Origin: an uncultured Curvibacter sp.
Lineage (GTDB): Bacteria > Pseudomonadota > Gammaproteobacteria > Burkholderiales > Burkholderiaceae_C
NCBI GenBank assembly: GCA_903902035.1
Contig: CAIUTG010000040.1
Span: forward strand, 1-34,475
Direction: 5' to 3'
Length of the DNA stretch: 34,475 nucleotides
Numbering within the stretch: position 1 is the stretch's first letter; the number at the start of each line of letters is the position of its first letter. A program made the position numbers and the translations under genes. Positions 1 to 7,312 of the stretch are shown here, one piece after another. The notes under the pieces were generated by a model that was not told where the DNA came from, searched no databases, and saw only the letters and a program-made list of their open reading frames with translations.

Positions 1-577
1 AGGCGATGCGCCGACGGCCCGAATCAATCAGATGTTGGGTCATGGCCCGGGCCGCCGCCTGCTGGGAAAAACCCACACTGAAAGTGTCCGCTTGTTCTTC
101 AATGTCCATCAGATGAACACTCGGCACACCGCTCTGCCGTATCAGATGCTGGGTGGATTCAGGCTGCTGGTTGCCCGTGATCAGCAGGCCCGCCGGTCGA
201 TGCAACAACTGGCCCCTGAGCAGTTGCTCTTCTTCAATCGCGTTGTAGTGGGTGACCCCCATCAGGGTCTGGTAACCCGCGGGCAGCAAGGTTTGCTGCG
301 CCCCCTCCAGCAAGTCCACAAACAATTGGTTGGAGAGCAAAGGAATCAAAATGGCCACATGCGAGCTTTTGCTGGAAGCCAAGGCCCGCGCCGCCGGATC
401 GGGCACATAGCCCAAACGGTTGGCCGCGGCAATGGCACGCTTGGCCAAATCCGGGGCCACCTGACGCTCCCCCCGCAAAGCACGTGAAACAGTGATGCGA
501 CTGACCCCGGCGGCCAAGGCCACATCGTCCAGAGTGACCCGGCCTGAGGCGCGATTTTCACGACGGTTCCGTTGCAT
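1..577 (-). CDS. gntR: LacI-family transcriptional repressor, probably gluconate-responsive (3' part missing)
   Basis: The visible 192 residues begin MQRNRRENRASGRVTLDDVA. An N-terminal LacI-type helix-turn-helix follows (about residues 14-35, with the typical VTLDDVA and VSRITVSRAL segments), then a hinge region and the start of a periplasmic-binding-protein-like sensor domain (HVAILIPLLSNQLFVDLLEG). The reading frame stays open to the window edge, so the C-terminal ligand domain is cut. The gene is divergent from a gluconokinase/TRAP operon, and two related palindromes lie in the 102-bp gap. Autoregulation and repression of the sugar-acid operon are therefore likely. The gluconate assignment comes from the neighbour, not from ligand-binding residues. 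The regulator could answer to another sugar acid. Confidence 0.88.
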   Translation of the reverse strand, partial: MQRNRRENRASGRVTLDDVALAAGVSRITVSRALRGERQVAPDLAKRAIAAANRLGYVPDPAARALASSKSSHVAILIPLLSNQLFVDLLEGAQQTLLPAGYQTLMGVTHYNAIEEEQLLRGQLLHRPAGLLITGNQQPESTQHLIRQSGVPSVHLMDIEEQADTFSVGFSQQAAARAMTQHLIDSGRRRIA

Positions 578-591
578 GAACTCAGTTTATC

Positions 592-605
592 AGATATCGC
601 TATCC
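592..605. promoter_or_regulatory. Candidate LacI-family operator, repressor-proximal copy
   Basis: The 14-mer AGATATCGCTATCC matches the perfect palindrome at 648-661 at 12 of 14 positions. It lies 15-28 bases upstream of the repressor start codon. The two dyad centres are 56 bp apart, close to a whole number of helical turns, as expected for paired binding and looping. Function is inferred from symmetry and position only. Confidence 0.6.
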
Positions 606-647
606 TGACCGGGGTTAACCCTATTTTGCTTTTTTATTCTTGAGTTA

Positions 648-661
648 GGATAGCGCTATCC
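648..661. promoter_or_regulatory. Candidate LacI-family operator, operon-proximal perfect palindrome
   Basis: GGATAGCGCTATCC is a perfect 14-bp palindrome with the central CG usual for LacI-family operators. It ends 18 bases before the start codon of the kinase/TRAP fusion gene. It overlaps a possible -10 hexamer (TAGGAT at 646-651), so binding should block initiation. A further 10-bp palindrome, GGGTTAACCC, lies between the two operators at 612-621 and is unexplained. Confidence 0.7.
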
Positions 662-679
662 AAAATCGATCTCCAACCC

Positions 680-1711
680 ATGACCCCGTCTGCGTCACCC
701 CAACAAGCCCCTCCCCTGTTCTGCGTCGTCATGGGCGTGGCAGGCTGTGGCAAATCCACCCTGGCCAGTCGCATGGCCCAAGCTTTGGCGCTGCCCTTTT
801 TGGAAGGCGATGATTTTCACCCCCCCGCCAACGTCGCGAAAATGAGCCAAGGCATTGCCTTGGACGATGGCGACCGCCAGGAATGGCTGACCCGCCTTTG
901 CCAGACCTTGCAGGCCCACCCCGGGGGGATGGTCCTGTCGTGTTCGGCCTTGAAAAAAAGCTACCGCGACCAATTGCGAAGCGCCTGCCCTGGTCTTCGA
1001 TTTGTGTATTTGCAAGTGCCACCCGAGCTGGCCAGTTCGCGCTTACAGGCCAGGGCTTCCAGCCATTTTTTCCACCCCAGTTTGATGACCAGTCAATTTG
1101 CAGCGTTGCAAGACCCCTCTCTTGAAGCGGGGGTGTACACACTCGACGGCCAACTGCCTGCAGCGCAGTTGTGCCAGCTGGCCGTGCAAAGCCTGAGCCC
1201 AAACACGGCACCCCGCCGCTGGTGGCCCCTGCCCAGCATCGACCACCTGGTCGAAAAACTCCTCGCCTTGGTGCTGGCCTGCATCGTGGTGTTGATTTTT
1301 TCCAACGTGGTCGGTCGCTATGTGTTGCACAGCAGTTTTGCAGGCGCCGAAGAACTGTCTCGTTTGTTGTTTGTCTGGCTGGTGTTTCTGGGCGCCATTC
1401 TGGGCTTGAAGCGGCGCGCCCATTTGGGCGTGGAGCTGGTGCAAGCCCGTTTGCCAAAAGGGGTGCGGCGCGGCTGCGCCCTCTTCACCCACGCACTGAC
1501 GCTGTATGCGCTGTGGCTGTTTTTAGCGGGCAGTTGGACGCAAACCGAAATTGGTATGCACACTTTCTCCACCGTCCTGGGCTACCCCAATGCCTTGCAG
1601 GCCAGCGCGGGCGTGGTCTGCGCTTTTTCGATGATGTTGATTGTGGCCAACAACCTGCTGCGGATTCTCAAACATCACCCTGACGCCGTGTTGGCGGGAG
1701 ATGCGACATGA
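680..1711 (+). CDS. gntK: Gluconokinase fused to TRAP transporter small permease (DctQ-like)
   Basis: The 343-residue protein joins two complete domains. Residues 1-170 are a GntK/IdnK-type gluconokinase: Walker A GVAGCGKST (19-27), the substrate-side EGDDFHP motif (42-48), LSCSALKKSYRDQLR, and a late HFFHPSLMTSQFAALQ segment. It would phosphorylate D-gluconate to 6-phosphogluconate with ATP. From about residue 185 a four-helix TRAP small (Q) subunit follows (IDHLVEKLLALVLACIVVLI onward, with a VVGRYV loop). Small TRAP subunits normally have a cytoplasmic N-terminus, so the kinase would sit on the inner face of the transporter. Neither half is truncated and no frameshift is needed. The stop overlaps the start of the large permease (ATGA), so the two are probably translationally coupled. 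The fusion is visible directly. Substrate channelling is inference. Confidence 0.92.
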   Translation: MTPSASPQQAPPLFCVVMGVAGCGKSTLASRMAQALALPFLEGDDFHPPANVAKMSQGIALDDGDRQEWLTRLCQTLQAHPGGMVLSCSALKKSYRDQLRSACPGLRFVYLQVPPELASSRLQARASSHFFHPSLMTSQFAALQDPSLEAGVYTLDGQLPAAQLCQLAVQSLSPNTAPRRWWPLPSIDHLVEKLLALVLACIVVLIFSNVVGRYVLHSSFAGAEELSRLLFVWLVFLGAILGLKRRAHLGVELVQARLPKGVRRGCALFTHALTLYALWLFLAGSWTQTEIGMHTFSTVLGYPNALQASAGVVCAFSMMLIVANNLLRILKHHPDAVLAGDAT

Positions 1712-2985
1712 GCATTTTGATTTTCCTGGGCACCCTGATGGGCCTGATGGTGATGGGCATGCCCATTGCCTTTGCCCTGATGTTGACGGGCGTGGCGCTG
1801 ATGTTCCAGCTCGATTTTTTTGACCCTCAACTGGTCGCCCAAAACATGATTGCCGGGGCCGACATCTACCCCTTGATGGCTGTGCCCTGTTTCATTCTGG
1901 CAGGCGAGTTAATGAATGCCGGCGGTATTTCCAAACGCATCATCCACCTGGCCGTCAGCCTGGTCGGACACATTCAGGGAGGCCTGGGCTATGTGGCCAT
2001 TGCCACCACCTTGCTGCTGGGCTGTTTTTCGGGCTCCGCTTTGGCCGATACCGCAGCGGTCGCCACGTTGCTGATTCCGATGATGCGCGACAACGGCTAC
2101 CCCGTGCCCCGGTCTGCGGGGCTGATTGCCGCTGGTGGCGTGATTGCCCCCATCGTGCCGCCTTCCATGCCCTTCATCATTTTTGGCGTGACCACCAACA
2201 CCTCGATCAGCGCCTTGTTTGTGGCGGGGATTGTTCCGGCCTTACTGCGTGCCATGGGCTTGGTGCTGGTGTGGGCCTTGTTGGCGCGCAAGATGAAGGT
2301 CACCTTGCAACCTCGCCAAAGTTGGGCGCAGCGCTGGCAGGCGTTCAAACAAGCCCTGTGGGCCTTGGTGCTGCCCGTCTTGATTGTGGGCGGTTTGCGC
2401 GGCGGCGTTTTCACCCCCACCGAAGCCTCGGCAGTCGCGGCCATTTATGCCTTGTTGGTGAGCCTGTATGTTTACCGCGAGGTGCAATGGCATCAACTCA
2501 CGGGGCTGCTGGTGGCCGCTGCGCGCACCACCAGCACGGTGATGTTTTTGTGTGCCGCCGCTTTTGTTTCGTCTTACATGGTGACCTTGGCCGACTTGCC
2601 CGCCCAAGTGACCGACTTTTTGGCGCCCGTACTGACCCACCCCAAACTCTTGATGACCGTGGTCATGCTCTTGTTACTGGCGATTGGCAATGTGATGGAT
2701 TTGACCCCCACCATCTTGGTCATGGGCCCCGTGTTGATGCCCTTGATCACCCTGGCGGGCATCGACCCCACCTACTTCGGGGTCATGTTCATCCTGGTGG
2801 GCACTTTGGGCCTGATCCACCCCCCCGTTTGCACCGTGCTCAATGTGGTCTGCGGGGTCGCCAAAATTTCCCTGGAAAGCGCCACCAAAGGGGTCTGGCC
2901 CTTTTTGTTGGCCGAAGCCGTGTTGGTGTTTTTGTTTGTTGCCTTCCCTGAGTTCATCACCGTGCCCATGGCATGGTTCCATTAA
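1708..2985 (+). CDS. TRAP transporter large permease (DctM-like)
   Basis: This 425-residue integral membrane protein belongs to the TRAP-T M-subunit family and has the family's usual length and about 12 hydrophobic segments. Diagnostic stretches include FILAGELMNAGGISKRI, GCFSGSALADTAAVATLLIP and GGVIAPIVPPSMPFIIFGV, plus a C-terminal GLIHPPVCTVLNVVCG segment. It forms the sodium-driven translocation channel together with the Q domain fused to the upstream kinase. It starts inside the stop codon of the fusion gene, and the binding-protein gene follows after 28 bp, giving a complete QMP tripartite transporter. By operon context the substrate is probably gluconate or a related sugar acid. Confidence 0.95.
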   Translation: MSILIFLGTLMGLMVMGMPIAFALMLTGVALMFQLDFFDPQLVAQNMIAGADIYPLMAVPCFILAGELMNAGGISKRIIHLAVSLVGHIQGGLGYVAIATTLLLGCFSGSALADTAAVATLLIPMMRDNGYPVPRSAGLIAAGGVIAPIVPPSMPFIIFGVTTNTSISALFVAGIVPALLRAMGLVLVWALLARKMKVTLQPRQSWAQRWQAFKQALWALVLPVLIVGGLRGGVFTPTEASAVAAIYALLVSLYVYREVQWHQLTGLLVAAARTTSTVMFLCAAAFVSSYMVTLADLPAQVTDFLAPVLTHPKLLMTVVMLLLLAIGNVMDLTPTILVMGPVLMPLITLAGIDPTYFGVMFILVGTLGLIHPPVCTVLNVVCGVAKISLESATKGVWPFLLAEAVLVFLFVAFPEFITVPMAWFH

Positions 2986-3013
2986 ATTCTCATTTCCATC
3001 CACAGGAGAAAAC

Positions 3014-4048
3014 ATGAAAAAAATCCCTCTTTGGGGTCGTCCGGCCCGCTGGGTCCAGTTGACCCTCGTGGCCGCTTTGGCCAGCAGCTGTTTGAGCACG
3101 GTCTCGGCGGCTGACTTTCAACCCCGCATCATCCGCTTTGGTTATGGCTTGGCCGAAGACAGCAATCAGGGCCGAGCCGTCAAGTACTTTGCCCAGGAAT
3201 TGAACAAACTCAGCAACGGCAAACTGCGTGCCAAAGGCTTTGCCAGCGCCAGCTTGGGCAACGACAATCAAATGCAAAATGCCCTGATTGGTGGCGCACA
3301 AGAAATGACCGTGGTGTCCACGGCCACCTTGGTCGGCATTGATGACGCCTTCGGCATCTACGACCTGCCCTTTTTGTTCCGCACCGAACAAGAGGCCGAC
3401 GCCGTGCTGGATGGCAACTTTGGCAAAAAGCTCATGACCCAACTGGAGTCCAAAGGCTTGGTCGGCTTGGTCTATTGGGAAAATGGTTTTCGCAACCTGA
3501 CCAACTCCAAGCACCCCATCAACAAACTGGAAGACCTGCAAGGCATCAAATTGCGGGTCATGCAAAACCCGGTCTACATCGACATGTTCAACAGCTTTGG
3601 CGCCAATGCCATTCCTTTGGCCTTTTCAGAGCTGTTCACTGCTTTGGAATCGCGCACCGTTGATGGACAAGAAAACCCCGTCAACACCATCCAGTCCAGC
3701 AAGTTCTACGAAGTGCAAAAATACCTCTCGATCACCAAACACGTCTACAGTCCCTGGATTGTTCTGGCCAGCAAAAAATGGTGGGACGGTTTGTCGGCCG
3801 CAGAAAAAAATGCCATTCAGCAAGCCGCCGTGGCTTCACGCGACTTTGAACGCGCCGACAGCCGCGACGCGGGTAACAAAGCCCTGGCCACCTTGAAGCT
3901 AAAGGGCATGGAAGTGACCACGCTCAGCAACAAAGAACTCGATCGGATGCAAGAACGCGCTCGACCCGCAGTCGTCAAGTTCTCGGCCAATGGCCACGCC
4001 GATTTGGTGAAAGAACTGCAAGCTGAGATCACCAAAGTCCGCAAATAA
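3014..4048 (+). CDS. TRAP transporter periplasmic solute-binding protein (DctP family)
   Basis: The 344-residue protein has a cleavable N-terminal signal (basic MKKIPLWGRPARW, hydrophobic core, probable cut after STVSA near residue 32). A DctP-family binding domain follows. The segment GIKLRVMQNPVY carries the family's conserved arginine that grips the substrate carboxylate, and FSELFTALESRTVDGQENP is also typical. The start is chosen for the AGGAG Shine-Dalgarno at 3004-3008 and the signal peptide directly after it. An in-frame upstream extension would run into the permease gene. It delivers a carboxylate substrate to the membrane subunits. Its specificity cannot be read from sequence alone, but the fused gluconokinase argues for gluconate or a close relative. 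Confidence 0.95.
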   Translation: MKKIPLWGRPARWVQLTLVAALASSCLSTVSAADFQPRIIRFGYGLAEDSNQGRAVKYFAQELNKLSNGKLRAKGFASASLGNDNQMQNALIGGAQEMTVVSTATLVGIDDAFGIYDLPFLFRTEQEADAVLDGNFGKKLMTQLESKGLVGLVYWENGFRNLTNSKHPINKLEDLQGIKLRVMQNPVYIDMFNSFGANAIPLAFSELFTALESRTVDGQENPVNTIQSSKFYEVQKYLSITKHVYSPWIVLASKKWWDGLSAAEKNAIQQAAVASRDFERADSRDAGNKALATLKLKGMEVTTLSNKELDRMQERARPAVVKFSANGHADLVKELQAEITKVRK

Positions 4049-4060
4049 GCGCTCAGCCAC

Positions 4061-5158
4061 TCAAGGGTGCAACAACAATTTTTGCACCCGCCAGTTCAAC
4101 AGCTCAGCCACCCACAAAGTGTTCTCGGTGGGGCAGGCAATTTCATGCACCCAACCAAACTGCTTGAGTTGCTTGCCAGAACGGCCCAAGACCCCCAGCA
4201 CCTGGCCGTCTAGAGAAAGTTTATAGATTCGGCCCGGGAAGGCGTCGGCCACATAAAGCACTTGGTTTTGCTGCCCCGGTGTGATGCAAATGGCCCAGGG
4301 CGAACCCGGCATCGATTTTTTATTGACCACGCTGGGGTCGTCTTTTTTGCTGACATCGGGCATTTCGTCAATCGCCGGGCGCATGGTGGGGTCCACCGGC
4401 ACATCGATTTTGATGATCCTCAAGACCTTGCCGTCGCCGTCAAAGACCTGAATGCGACGATTGCCCCGATCGGCCACATACACATGGCCCTGGGCATCGG
4501 TGGCAATGCTGTGGGGCGTGTGCAACTGACCCGGCGCCGAGCCCCGTTCGCCCCAAGTGGTCAGCCAATTGCCGTCCTTGTCGGCCTTGACCACACGGGA
4601 GTTGATGTAGCCGTCGCTGATGTAGGTGTTGCCCTGCGCATCCCAAGCCATGTCGGTGACTTGCCGAAAGCGGCCCTCTTCACCCTTGAGGGGCGGGTTG
4701 GGGTGTTCCAGCGGCCCGGTTTCACGGTCCGAGGCTTCTTGCTTGCGCCCAAAAACCAGTTTGACTTGTCCCGCTGGGTCAAACTTGATGACCATGTCCG
4801 AGCCTTTGTCGGTGACCCAGACATTGTCCTGCGGGTCGATTCGCACCGCATGGGCAAAGGACCACGCATACAAATTCTTGCCAATTTCACGGATGAATTT
4901 GCCCTGGGCATCGAACTCCAACAACTGGGCCGCGGCCGCAGCATACGCGGGCCCGGAGGTGTTGCCCCGCTGCAAAACAAAGACATGCCCCTTGGAATTC
5001 ACGGCCACGCCGCTGACTTCACCCAGGTACAGGTCTTTGGGCATTTGGATGGGGTTGGGCACCGAGTCAAAAGCAATTTCTGGCACGGTGGTTTGGGCGC
5101 TCACCGCGCGCAAGGTTGTGAGTGCGACGAGGGCCAACAAGCCTTTTTTGAGTTTCAT
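4061..5158 (-). CDS. Secreted NHL-repeat beta-propeller protein
   Basis: The 365-residue protein starts with a signal peptide (MKLKKGLLALVALTTLRAVS, cut near residue 21). Repeated NHL-type blades follow, each with a D..G.(V/I)YV.D-like core: DPQDNVWVTDKGSD, DAQGNTYISDGYINSRV, DAQGHVYVADRGNRRIQVF, and a final WVAELLNWRVQKL. This is a six-bladed propeller of the NHL/peptidyl-alpha-hydroxyglycine lyase-like superfamily. It begins 10 bases after the cytochrome c stop, so it is the last gene of the dehydrogenase operon and should act in the periplasm. Propellers include lactonases, so lactone hydrolysis of the dehydrogenase product is one possible role. A scaffolding role is equally open. No catalytic residues can be assigned. 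Confidence 0.85.
   Translation of the reverse strand: MKLKKGLLALVALTTLRAVSAQTTVPEIAFDSVPNPIQMPKDLYLGEVSGVAVNSKGHVFVLQRGNTSGPAYAAAAAQLLEFDAQGKFIREIGKNLYAWSFAHAVRIDPQDNVWVTDKGSDMVIKFDPAGQVKLVFGRKQEASDRETGPLEHPNPPLKGEEGRFRQVTDMAWDAQGNTYISDGYINSRVVKADKDGNWLTTWGERGSAPGQLHTPHSIATDAQGHVYVADRGNRRIQVFDGDGKVLRIIKIDVPVDPTMRPAIDEMPDVSKKDDPSVVNKKSMPGSPWAICITPGQQNQVLYVADAFPGRIYKLSLDGQVLGVLGRSGKQLKQFGWVHEIACPTENTLWVAELLNWRVQKLLLHP
4065..4089. other. Hairpin at the junction of convergent operons
   Basis: GGGTGCAA (4065-4072) and TTGCACCC (4082-4089) form an 8-bp inverted repeat with a 9-base loop. It lies 17 bases after the TRAP binding-protein stop and covers the last codons of the convergent propeller gene. 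No T-run follows on either strand, so it is not a classical intrinsic terminator. It could serve as a transcript 3' end or be chance. Confidence 0.3.
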
Positions 5159-5168
5159 GACATTCCTT

Positions 5169-5531
5169 TTATGGGAGGGAGTTCAGATAAGCAATGAGGT
5201 TGGCACGGTCCACCGGATCGGGCAGACCCGAGTAAGGCATGCGGTTGCCCGGAACCATGGCCTGGGGATCGGCCAAAAATCGATCCAGGCTCTCAGGCGT
5301 CCAGACGATCTGGCTCTTTTTGAGGGCAGGGGAATAGCGGTAACCCGGCACAGCAGCCGCATTTCGGCCGACCACGCCATGCAAAGAAGGCCCCAAAGCA
5401 AGGGCGCCCGCCTCGACCTGGTGACATGACTCACAGGCTTGAAATTGGATCTTTCCTTGGGCCACGTCTTGCGCCCACCCCATCTGCAGGGCCGCACCAA
5501 GCAAAACCCCCATTAAAAAATTTTTGCGCAT
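5169..5531 (-). CDS. Periplasmic class I cytochrome c, monohaem
   Basis: The 120-residue protein has a short signal peptide (MRKNFLMGVLLGAALQMGWA). It carries one haem attachment motif, C33-E-S-C36-H37, and a likely distal axial ligand at M98 in NRMPYSG. The C-terminal helix DRANLIAYLNSLP is typical of small class I cytochromes. It starts three bases after the stop of the GMC dehydrogenase gene, so it is the probable electron acceptor that passes electrons to the respiratory chain. Classical gluconate and fructose dehydrogenases of this type use a larger triheme cytochrome of roughly 400-500 residues. The single-haem form here is a notable difference. Confidence 0.93.
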   Translation of the reverse strand: MRKNFLMGVLLGAALQMGWAQDVAQGKIQFQACESCHQVEAGALALGPSLHGVVGRNAAAVPGYRYSPALKKSQIVWTPESLDRFLADPQAMVPGNRMPYSGLPDPVDRANLIAYLNSLP

Positions 5532-5534
5532 GTC

Positions 5535-7304
5535 TTAAACCAAATGACCGGGGTTTTGCAGGTAACGTTTGCGAATCATCTCGGACGTCAGATAGGCCAA
5601 GGCACCCAGCGGCCCCGTCGGGTTGTAGGCCGAGTTGTGGGGGAACAAAGAGGCGCCAGTGATAAACAAGTTGGGCAAGTCCCAGCTTTGGCCGTATTTG
5701 TTCACCACACTGTTGCCCGGGTCTGTGCCCATGATGGTGCCCCCCGTGGTGTGGGTGGTCTGGTAAGGCACGACCGACCAAGGGCCCACACGCGGGTTGG
5801 CTGCGGTCATGGCATCGGGGCGCAGGCTGTGGCCCAGCTCTTGAATCACCCCAGCGGTGAAGGTGGATATGCGGTGCTCATTGGGCTTGTAGTCGAAGGT
5901 CATGCGCAGCAGCGGCAGCCCAAAGGCGTTTTTGTACGTGGGGTCCAGGTCCAAATAGTTGTATCGATTGGCCATGACGCTGCCTGCCGACGCAATGCTC
6001 ATGGCGTTCAAATAGGACTTGGCGATGGCCTCTTTCCAGGCATGTCCCCAACGAGGCGTGCCCGGTGGTACCGGGTGGTAGGCAATCGGGCGCCCGCCGT
6101 ACATGCCGCCGTTGATGGTTGACCCCCCCACAAAATTGGGGCCACGCCGGTCAAAGTCCCAATTCCCATAAAAATCATCGATCAGCGTGGTCAAGCCGCC
6201 GGTGGCCATGAAGGGGTTGAAGTTTTTGTCTTTGAAAAACAAGGTCGCGCTCGTGCCAGTTTGGTAGGCGTAATTTTTCCCCACCAGGCCTTTTTGCGTT
6301 TCAGGATCGTAGGCCTGGCCGATGCCCGAGGTCAGCATCAGGTGCACATTGTTTAAAACAAAAGCGGCAAGAATCACCATTTGGGCTGGCTGAAAAAATT
6401 CCTCCCCGGTTTGCAGGTTGGTGTAGTTGACGCCGATCGCCCGCTTCTTTTGCGCATCGGTGACGATTTTCGTCACCCAGCTGTGGGTTCTCAACTCGAA
6501 AGTGGGTTGTTTCAATGCCAGCGGAATCACGGTGATGAGCGGGCTGCCTTTGGCATTGGCCTCGCAACCAAAGCGCTCACAAAACCCGCAGTATTGGCAT
6601 TGCCCCAACTTGGCCCCATCGGGGTTGGTGTAGGGCCTGGACGCATTCGCCGTGGGCATCGGAAAGGGATGAAAGCCTTTTTCTCGGGCCGCCTGTGCAA
6701 ACAAATCGTTGGCCAGGCTTCTTTCCAGGGGTGGCAAGGGATAGGGCGAGGCTCGCGGTGCTTCAAAAGGATTGCCCCCAGGCTGGATGACCCCCTTGAG
6801 GTTGCCGGCTTGACCAGAAATACCGGCGGTTTTTTCAAACTTGTCGTAGTAGGGCTCCAACTCCTGGTAGGTGATGCCCCAATCCTGGATGGTCATGTCC
6901 GCAGGAATAAAGGACTTGCCATACTTGTCTTCATAAAGCGATCGGATTTTGAATTCCATATCGCTCCAGCGCCAGGTGTGACCGTTCCAATGAACGCCTG
7001 CACCGCCCAGCCCTTCACCCGGTAAAAAGGAGCCCAATTGGCGCATCGGCAAGGCCATCTGATTGGGGTGATTTCGAACCGTCAGGGTGTCACGCCGAGG
7101 GTTTTGCATCAGCCCGTGCCGCACACCATAAGCCAATTCATCTCTGATGTGCGGCACGGAAAAATCCGCCTCGGCACTTCTGGCAGCGCCCCGCTCCAAG
7201 GCCACCACCTTCAAACCCGCCTCAGACAATTCTTTGGACAGGATGCCGCCGGTCCAGCCCATGCCAATCACCACCACATCCACTTCAGGCAATTTTTTGA
7301 TCAT
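5535..7304 (-). CDS. FAD-dependent GMC-family dehydrogenase, gluconate 2-dehydrogenase-like catalytic subunit
   Basis: The 589-residue flavoprotein opens with an ADP-binding fold (VVVIGMGWTGGILSKELSE, GxGxxG at residues 14-19, then VVALERG). Features of the gluconate/fructose/sorbitol/glucose dehydrogenase branch follow: GVHWNGHTWRWSD, a cysteine-rich CQYCGFCERFGC segment, and the C-terminal HTTGGTIMGTDP and ASLFPHNSAYNPTGPLGALAY blocks with the GMC catalytic histidine region. It has no signal peptide of its own. Relatives are carried across the membrane with the Tat-dependent small subunit, which is encoded just upstream (8-bp gap). The oxidised substrate could be gluconate, glucose or another sugar. 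Context with gluconokinase fits glucose or gluconate best. Confidence 0.9.
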   Translation of the reverse strand: MIKKLPEVDVVVIGMGWTGGILSKELSEAGLKVVALERGAARSAEADFSVPHIRDELAYGVRHGLMQNPRRDTLTVRNHPNQMALPMRQLGSFLPGEGLGGAGVHWNGHTWRWSDMEFKIRSLYEDKYGKSFIPADMTIQDWGITYQELEPYYDKFEKTAGISGQAGNLKGVIQPGGNPFEAPRASPYPLPPLERSLANDLFAQAAREKGFHPFPMPTANASRPYTNPDGAKLGQCQYCGFCERFGCEANAKGSPLITVIPLALKQPTFELRTHSWVTKIVTDAQKKRAIGVNYTNLQTGEEFFQPAQMVILAAFVLNNVHLMLTSGIGQAYDPETQKGLVGKNYAYQTGTSATLFFKDKNFNPFMATGGLTTLIDDFYGNWDFDRRGPNFVGGSTINGGMYGGRPIAYHPVPPGTPRWGHAWKEAIAKSYLNAMSIASAGSVMANRYNYLDLDPTYKNAFGLPLLRMTFDYKPNEHRISTFTAGVIQELGHSLRPDAMTAANPRVGPWSVVPYQTTHTTGGTIMGTDPGNSVVNKYGQSWDLPNLFITGASLFPHNSAYNPTGPLGALAYLTSEMIRKRYLQNPGHLV

Positions 7305-7312
7305 CTTGATTC

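Noticed and set aside
680-1711. The kinase/TRAP fusion as a frameshift or assembly artefact
   Set aside because: Both domains are full length, the frame is continuous through a plausible linker, and the downstream permease overlap is normal. An artefact would need a precise in-frame loss of stop, start and spacer.
4065-4089. Inverted repeat at the convergent operon junction considered as a bidirectional terminator
   Set aside because: No T-run on either strand and it overlaps codons. Kept only as a low-confidence hairpin.
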